From positions 1 through 27,449 of the forward strand of contig JBQTIM010000125.1 in the NCBI GenBank assembly GCA_052388135.1: 27,449 nucleotides of DNA, in the 5' to 3' direction. Below the pieces are notes generated by a model. It made no database searches and was not told where the DNA came from. It worked only from the letters and a program-made list of their open reading frames with translations. Positions 6,872-15,800 of the stretch are shown here, piece by piece (position 1 is the first letter of the stretch; each line of letters begins with the position of its first letter). The stretch is from JBQTIM01 sp052388135 (lineage in GTDB: Bacteria > Elusimicrobiota > Elusimicrobia > FEN-1173). A program made the position numbers and the translations under genes.

Positions 6872-9800
6872 ATGATCGCTCCTCACTTCCATCGGTCCTT
6901 CGCGGCAGGGCTTTCCTTCGTTTTCCTCGCCACGCAAGTGGTGTTCGCCCAGGAACCGGAAAAATCTTTTTGGGACCAGCGCCGGCAAACGGCCCGCCGG
7001 GTTCAGGAAGGAACCCCGGGCGGCGGCCAGGAAACCCGCCTGGCCCGCTGGACGCCGGGGGCGGCCCTGGAGCTTCCTCCGGTTGATAAATTCTTGGCGC
7101 CGGACCGATCGCCGGTTCCCGCCGCGCCGGCGGAGGCCGGCCTTCCGTCGAGCGCGGTTTCCTCCGAACTGCCGGCCCTGGCCGCGCTCCTGTCGCGGCA
7201 CGGCGTGGTGCGGGATATCCGGCCGGGGCGGAAATCCGCCCCCATCCTCATTTACATTCAGGACGTTCACGGCCGCGCCGACGCGCAGAGGAGCGTGGCC
7301 TCAATTCTCCTCGACATTTGGGACCGCCATCCCGACGCGCCCTTGGGGCTGGAGGGCGCCGACGGCGAGATTGACCTGGACCCGTTCCGCGGCCCCTCCG
7401 TGGAAGCCGACCGCGAGGCGGCCTCGTTCTTTTTCAACGCGGGCTTCATCGCCGGGCCCGAGTTCGCCGCTTTGGCCGCCCCCGGGAAACCCAACCTATT
7501 CGGTCTGGAGGACCCGGCGCTTTATCTGAAAAACACCGCCGCCGTGCGCGCGGCCCTGCCGCGGCAAACGGCCTGGCTGGAAAAGGTGGCCGCCTGGAAA
7601 AACCGGGCGGACGCAACGAAGGCGGCGGTTTTCTCCCCCGCTCTCCTGGAGTTGGATGAAAAAACCCGCGCCCGGGAAAACGACGGCCTGCCGCTGGGCG
7701 ACTATCTTTCTTACCTCTCAAGCCGCGCGGGCGGCGCCAAAAAACTTCCCAACGTTTCCCTTTTCCTTCAGACCTGGGCCATGGAAAAATCCCTGGACTT
7801 CGCGGCCGTCGAGCGGGAGCGCGGCCTCCTGCTGGCGCGCCTGGCGGAGGGCCTGGACCGGAAATCCCTGGCCGGCCTGTTGGCGGCCAGCGCGTCCTTC
7901 CGCGCCGGCGAGCTGGGCTACGCCGATTACTACCGCCTGCTGAAAAGCGTCGCGGAACGGGCCGGCGTGGCTTGGACCTCTTTCCCCGCCTTCGACCGTT
8001 ACGTTCAATACGTCGTGCGGGCCGACGTCCTGCGCGCCGAGGCTTTCTTCGGAGAAATTTCCCGCCTGGAAGAAGAAGCGTGGAGCGGCCTCATCGCCAC
8101 CCCTCAACAGGCGGAACTTCACGCCCGGTTCAAAAACCTTTCCCATTTGGAAAAACTCGTCCGGCTTTCGCTCACGTCGGACCAATGGGCCGAATACGTC
8201 CGCCGGCGGCAGGCCGTCCATGAAATCGCCGGGCCCGCCGCCGCGGAGCTGGCTCCCTTCGAGGAATTCTACGAGGCCGCCGAGGCGCGCAACGACGCCC
8301 TGGCCGGCCGCATGATTTCGCGCCTGGCCGCGCCGTCCCGAACCGCCGCCCCGCGCGTGGCCGTCCTGGTGGCCGGAGGCTTCCACGCCGCCGGCCTGGC
8401 GCCCCTGCTGGCTCGCCACGGGACCTTGATCACCGTTTCCCCCAAATTCGAAATCGGCCCGGGCGGCGCGGAAAACGATTACCTGTCCGTCTTCACCCGC
8501 GGCAAGCTTCCGCTGGAGCAACTCTTCGAATCGCCGAAGATATCCCTGGTCGGCCGGCCGGCCGTCGCCACGCCTTCCGGACGAAACATGCTGGCGCGGC
8601 TGATGCCGCCTCTCAGGCACGTCTTCGCCGCGTTGAAAACCAAAAGGACGGCGGCCGTGCCGGTTGAACCCGATTTAATCGTGGAAGGCGCCCGACCGGG
8701 AGCCTCCTTGCCGGAAACCGGCGGGTCCGCGCTCGGCGAAGCAACCTCGGAAAGCGGCCGGCGCTATCGCATCCGGAGGAATGAGTTCTCCCTGCCGCGC
8801 CGCCTCTACGCCCGGATAGAATCGGCGCTGGGACGAAACCCGGCCCCCGCTCCCGGAAAGGCGGCCGGTGCCCTTCGCCGAGACTCCTCCCAAGAGGAAG
8901 TCCCCGCGGCCCGGGCCAAGCCGTCGCGGCTCAATGTTGTGATCCGCCGGCACATCGCCCACAACGTCCTGCATTACCCTACCCTCGCCAAAATATGGCG
9001 CGGCGAACTGCCCGCCGACGCCGCCGTCGTTTTAACCGCTTCCGGCAGCGACGTTCCGGGCGAACCGGAAGATCAGAAGCAAACAGCGCTCCATATTTTA
9101 GCGAAGCGTGTTTGGGCCGCGGCAACGCCGTTGCGCGTTATCGCGGGAGTGGTGACCGTGGCATTTATCGCCAACGGGATTCGGCTCCTTAGCCTGGCAG
9201 ATCTCGTCCCTGGATTTAACAGTTTGACAATTGGCGTTAGTATTCTCACCCTTCTCATCCACCTGGAAACCGTTAAGTTTCAGGCCCAAGAGGCTAAAAG
9301 ATGGAAAGAATTTCTTACCGTTCAGGAAGAAGCGAGGACCGCGGCGCGGGCAAGGCTTAAAGCAATTCAAGATGCTGTCCGGACGGTCGTGGAAGACCAG
9401 AAGGAAGTCCAGAGGACGCGGCGGCAATTCCAAGAATATTGGGAAGAATTCGAGAGGCTGCTCCATGAGAAGTGGGGTTATCGGGGAAAACGGGCCGACA
9501 TGCCTCTCCAAGAAGCGTATCAGGAGCTCGGATTGAGCCGCGATGAATTGCAGCAGACACGAAAAGACCGGGCGGAAAGGACTCTAAAACGCGCGTACAG
9601 GAGGCTGGCTTGGGAAAGGCACCCGGACATTCGGCCGGCAGCGGAGTACGATCAGGCCAACCACGAAATGGGAAGGTTGGCCATCGCCTTCTCTGTGGTG
9701 GAAGAAGACTTGGGGCTCTTGGAAAGCAAGGGCTCTCCTCACGGCCCGAAAGGTCCGGCCTCCCATGGCCCAACAGCTTCGCTGAAATCCGGTGGACCGG

Positions 9801-12800
9801 TGCGGATTGGCCCCTCGCCGCGAGCAGAAACGGACGAAGCTGAAAAGCCCGCGGAGGCCGGCGTCCAAACACCATCCGAGACTCTCTTTCCGCCGCCCGT
9901 CCAGATGGAAGAGCATCCATGGAACCTCCAATTCTTTGGCCCCATGGACCCCGACTTCCCTGTCGACTTTTCCCGGCTGAACCGGCACCCGGAGCAGGTT
10001 GCCGAATTCCGAGCGCGCATCCTTCCGCTGCTTGTGGCGCGTCATCGCCAGGATCGCACTTTGCGGCTGACGGTTCTGGGAGCGGCGACGGGGGACGAGC
10101 CGGCGACGCTCCTTGCCGCGATTGTTGAGGAGTTTGAATCCCGCCGAAATGACTGGGGCGATCTCGGTGCCTGGAATATTCGCGTCGATGGAATCGAGCT
10201 CCATCCTGACATAGCCGAAGAAGCGCGAAGACGCACGGTCGGGCAATCGCCCTTTGCCGTCTTCCATCCCTTTTTCATTGGCTTTCCATGGTTGCAACCC
10301 ACCGACCCGGCTTATGGGACCATTTCAACCCTGAATCGGCACCGGCCATGGGTGGCCGGCCGCATCGTTATCCACAATGAAGACGCGGTTTCCGATCAAG
10401 CCTTGCAACGGTTTTTGGGATCGGACGCCATTTTCATGAACGCCGCGTCTCCAATCCTAAAGGATGAATCGGCACGCTCCAAGCTGCTGGAGGCTCTCGG
10501 CCGGCAAGGCCGCGAAACTTTTTTCTTAGGCACTGAGAGCCCTTTTTATCCTTTATTCCACCGCATAAAATCCCACCATGTCGAAGAACGGGAGCCGGAC
10601 ACCATGAGCCTTGCATACTCCATCGCGGTCCCGGCCTGGGCCCAGGAACAGTGGGGAGCAAAGCGATCCGCCGGGCTCACTCTTCCGCTGTGGACTTGGC
10701 TTATCGCCCGGGTGATCATGCGGCGGCATCATTCTTCCGCGCAAGACCTGGAAAGCGCCATGAAGGAGGCCGAAAAAATCACGGGCCACCGGCTTTTTTA
10801 CCTCATAGCCGTCCCCCTGTTGCTGGAAGTTTTCATGCTGCCCGGCGCTTCGCTTTGGTTCATGACCTGGATGGCCGCTCCCGTGGCCGCCCTGGCGGGA
10901 GCCGCGATCATCGCCCTTCTGCACGGCAGGCCGGCCCGAGGCAGGTCTCCTCCCCTGACGCGGCAAACCTGGAAGCAATTCCTCATAAGATTCGCCGCAT
11001 CTTATGTCATCAATTATTTAGCCATTCAATCAGGATCGGACCACGCGGCCCTCCTCCTCGGTCTTGTCCCTTTCAGACTCACCCCCATCTGGGCAGGCAT
11101 TTTCCTGCACGCGGGCTACAACGCCTTCGCTCCCGCCTGGGCGCGACTGTCCGCCTCCCGCGACCCGGAAAAACCGGGCCCGCCCCCGGCGGCACGGGTC
11201 CCGGGATTCCTGGCGGTGCGTTATCTCATCACGAGCCATGTATTCAGTGAAACCGTCGACTTGGATGAGACCTTCGCGGAAACCTACGGGGTCGCCTTGG
11301 CGGATATGGACCGCATGTGGGATGAAATCGAAGCGGAAACCGAGGAGAACGGCTTTGACGGCCTTTTGGAAGTCCTCAAACGGTCGGTGCGGCGCAACGG
11401 CGAACGCCTGCGCTATCTGCAGGAATTCCCCGGCGAGCCGCCTGCGGATTATTTCATACGCTTCGTCCTCGACCCCTACTTCGCCCTGTTGGAAGCGGAG
11501 CGGGACTTGGACGCCGGCATCCATCCGCATGTGTTTTACGCCGGGGACTTCGATGAATTCCGTCAATCGCTGACGGACCTGGGCAAGGAAGTTTCCGCGG
11601 ATTTCGCGGCCGTGTTCAAGATCGACGCCGCGGAAAATCCCCTGGCGACCTTTTTCACCGACTACCGGGATGCCGATGTTGAGAAATACAGGCGAAGCGA
11701 ACAGGCCGTCAACGACGTCCTGCGCCGTGATGGTTATTTCATCCTCGCCGGCGACTACAACCAAATCTTCGCCGTCCAGGAAACCGTGCCCATCGGCGTC
11801 GGCGGCGTGCAGGGCGTCCGGTTTAACCGCCGCGTCGGCCTCGGCTACGGCAGCCTGTCGACTTACTCCATTTCAGAGCAACATGGGGGAGCCTCCCGTA
11901 TCGAGAGGTCCGCGGATTCCCCCTTCGCCGGCCTGTCCCGGCCGGCCGGGAAGGCTTACGTCGACATATTCGTGGACGCTTTGGACGACCGGTTCCGCTC
12001 TTTTCAGAGCACCGCCAGCGGCGAATCTCTTCACCCCATGGACATCACGCGGCGGTCGTTCCTAAGGCGTCTCGGCGTTCCCCTGGAAGAAACGGACAGG
12101 TTCGAAGAGATGGAGAACGCGCTGGACGGGATGGATTTCGCGGACATTTCCCCGACGGAACAAAAGAAAAACTTTGAGACGGCCGTCGCCATGAGAGCTC
12201 TTAAATCTCTGTTCGATCAGGCCCACGGCTTCCCGGATAAGCGCGATGACGATTCATTGATGGATGCGCTGGACCGTGACTTCTCCGCCGCCATGACCTC
12301 CATTTACCTCGGCCCCACGCCGGCGCATGCCCTCATGGAATGGGTTTGGCAGACAGGAAACCACATCGGCTTTGCCGTCTTAGCCGCTTTCGGCGACGAG
12401 AGCCAGGCCGAATCGGACGAAATCGTCAAGACGGAGCTCAAGGCCTGCTGGGAAGTCGCCCAGGCCGTCTTGCGCGGCGACAAAAGCATTGACGACCTCC
12501 GGGAATGGGCGAAGGACCACTTTTTAACCCACGATTGGGCTCCCGGTGCCGACCCGGCTTCGAATCTCCGGGCTTTTGAGGAAGTGGCCGGGAAATATTC
12601 GGCAGCCCTCCGGGACGATCCGCCCGACGCGCCCGATGAACGGATCGGATGGATCATTCAGGCGATGAAGGACCTGATCGCCCTTGGTCCTGACATCGCG
12701 AAAGGCGTGACCGCGGCAGACCTCCATTCGCACATCGAGAAGACCGGGCGGAAGGCGTCCATGGAAACGACGCGCCGCGAGCTGCGCGGGCTTTGGCTGG

Positions 12801-15800
12801 CGGGCTTTTTCGACGGAAGGCGGGGCGAGAACGGCCGGGAGGGCGCCGGCGCGCAGAGCCGGCGCTACCACCCGGCCCCCTGGTTTTCGGAGGCGCTGGG
12901 CTGGGTGCCCCGGGAGGTCATCCTCAGGCTCGCCGACACCAAGCTGCCCTCCCTCCGCGCCTCAAGGCTGAGCGCCTCGGAAGCGGACGGCGGGCGGCTC
13001 ATCGATGCCTGGCGGGAAATGGAAAATTTCAGGCAGGCGCTCATTTCAGAGACCGCCCTGGGCCGCCAGGCCGCCCAGGATACGCTCGATTGGATCGACG
13101 CTCATGCGGCCGAATTCAGGGACAGGGCGAGCCGACCGCTGATTTACGAATTTCTTTTAAACCTGTTTCGATGGCGCCATTTTTCCGGCAACAGCGAATT
13201 GCGGTCAGCGGTCGATGCCGGCGTCCCTTACGCCGGCCGTAAAAACCCCGAGGGCATGTTTTTGGGGCCGGAAGGCTTCCGCCGGGTCGAAACCCGCCTC
13301 CGGGAAGTCTGGGAAGAAAACGGCCTGGCGGCCATACACGGCCCATTGGATTTATGGCTGGCCGGGCTGGCGGCCGGGTCTTTGGCCTGGGACCGGCGCA
13401 GCCTCATGGACCTGAAAGTGCGCCTTCCGGCCGTCGAGATGTCGGGAAAACGATTCGCGGCGCTCAAGGGGCTGAAAGGCAAGGCGCTCGAGGCCGAGCT
13501 GGACCGGCTGTTCCGCTGGAGGCCGCTCGTGGAGGAGCTCAAATACACGCTGGCCTGGGTCACGGGGCTGCCCGGCGCGGCCCTCATCTTCCTCGCCGCC
13601 GCAGGCGCTCCCCTGCCGCTCCAGCTTTTCCTGGCGGCCGGCCTGGGAGCCAACCTCATCCTCGTCACGTCCTGGATCTCCGCCTACCGGCGCCACGGCC
13701 AGTATGACCTTTCCAGCGAGGCCAAGGGAAGGCGGTGGATGCCCGAGGTCCGGAATTATCATGAACGGCTTATGGGGCATATCGCCTTAACGCGTCTTCG
13801 GATCAGCGGCATCTCTTTCGGCATTTTCCTGAGCCTCTATGCGGTTCTCGCCGGGCCGGCTTGGCCGATGGCGCCTCCGTTCGGCGCCGCGATCGCGGCC
13901 GTCATAGCCGGCACGACGGCGGGGTTCATCATGCACCGGGAGCACGATAAGTCGTCCAGGCAGAACTTCAAGGACTACCTGGATTACCTGCGCGGAGACT
14001 TACAAGAAACCCCCTCCGGCCCCATGCCGCTCGCGGAAATGGATATGAACACGCCCCCGGACAAGGGAGGAGACCCATCCCCCGCCGCCCAGGCGGAGGA
14101 GATTCTTGCGGCCATCCGCCGAGGATCCCTTGCGACAGGCCGCTTGAAAAACTCTTTGAAACCTCTTAAAGACGAGCTGGAAGTCGTTTTGGGAAATCTC
14201 GGACTCAGCGCGGAGTTCGCAGGCCAACTGTCGCAACAGCTCATCAAGAAAACAGGCGTCAACTCACCGCAAGATCCCCGCCTGCCCCATCTCGCCCAGC
14301 GGCTGCAAGGCGAGATGACCGAACTGGGGGACCTTCGTATTCCCAGAACCCCTCTGTTTCGGGGAATTTTGAAATTAACCCCGGCTGAAATCAGGTCGTT
14401 GAAACAACGAATAGAACGCACCCACCCTGCCATAGCGGAAACGATTCTTGATATCTCCCTCCTTTCCGCCGAGCCCGGAGCCGCCGCGTCACGCTTCATG
14501 GCCCGCTACGACGCCGCCCTGGCGGTCCTGCTCGCTTCGGAGGAGCAGGAGGTCGCCAAAACGATAGCCCATCATTCGCTCGCCCGAAAGGATGCCGAGG
14601 CCGGCGCCGTGGCGCTCCTGCGGACATTTCAAGGCCTTGTCGAGGAACTTTCCCGCCGAGCGCCTCCAGCCCTGGCGAGGGAGGCCGCCCTCAACAGTTT
14701 TTGGGCAAAAAATCCTTTATCCAAGGCCTTGGGCTATTTGCAAGCGGATGCCGAGAAGCCGGGACGTCACGTCCGAATCCTCACGCCGGGGCATTTGGCC
14801 GAAAAGGCGCCGCTCCTTGAATTCCCCTTTGCCGGACCGGTTCAGCTACGCGCCGGGTCTCGGGAGTACACGATCACCGCGCAAGACCATGGTTTCACCG
14901 TCACGGACGAAGCCTCCGGAGGCGCGCGCTCATTTCCCTACGGAGGAACCGCGGCCGCGGAAACCTACTCGGACGGCGACGACCTCGGCGAGATCGTTTG
15001 GAACCGAATCCGGTTTTCCGCCCAGCGCGCCGGCGGGACGCCGCGTTTAAGAATAATAAGCGCCCGAGATCTCACAAGTCCCATACGGGTGAGCTGGACG
15101 ACGCCGGAACCTTTGCCGGCCGTCCGAACCTCAAAAGACGCCGCGCGGCCGGATCAAGAACGGCGGGGCCGCCTCATTGAAGCGATCCGGGACTTGCTCG
15201 CGCTGGCCCCGCGAATAGGCGGCGGAGGGATCACCGCGCTGGAATTCGAAGGCTTGGCCCAGACGGAAAGGTCGTCCCTTTCCCTCCATATGGCGCGGCG
15301 GGAGTTGCGGGGTCTGTGGCTTGCGGGGTTCTTCGAGGGCGCGGATGGTGAGCAGGGACGAAAAAGGGTCGGCAATCCATTCCGTTACTATTTGCCGCCC
15401 TGGTTCGTAAAAGCCGCGGAACGGCTTCCCCCCGCCGAAATGGAAAACCTCATCAACGCTCATTTATCCCCGGCCCTTCAAGTCTCGGAGTTGCCGAACG
15501 ATGAAGAGGCCCGCTCGGCAGCGCAAGCGGCTGTGGCGAACTTCCGGCGGCAGGCAAGAGCCGCTCTCCGGGCCGCCGATGAGGCTGAACGCCTCTTCGG
15601 CCTTGAGTATATCAACCTACCGGAAGTGGAATTGCGGGACAGTCTGCTGGAAATCGGCCTTGCTGCCGAGAAAATAGACGCCTTGGCCGCGTGGCTGTCT
15701 GAACATGGAGAGATTGACTCCGCGGCCCAGGCCGGAGAGGTCTTGGGCATCTCAACGGGAGACTACCGATCCCTCATCAAGACCTTGGAAAACGCGGACG

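Noticed and set aside
10196..10213. Second His-Pro-Asp (ELHPDIAEE), as if another J-domain
   Set aside because: It sits after the SAM-binding strand of the CheR-like part and lacks the J-domain helices around it.
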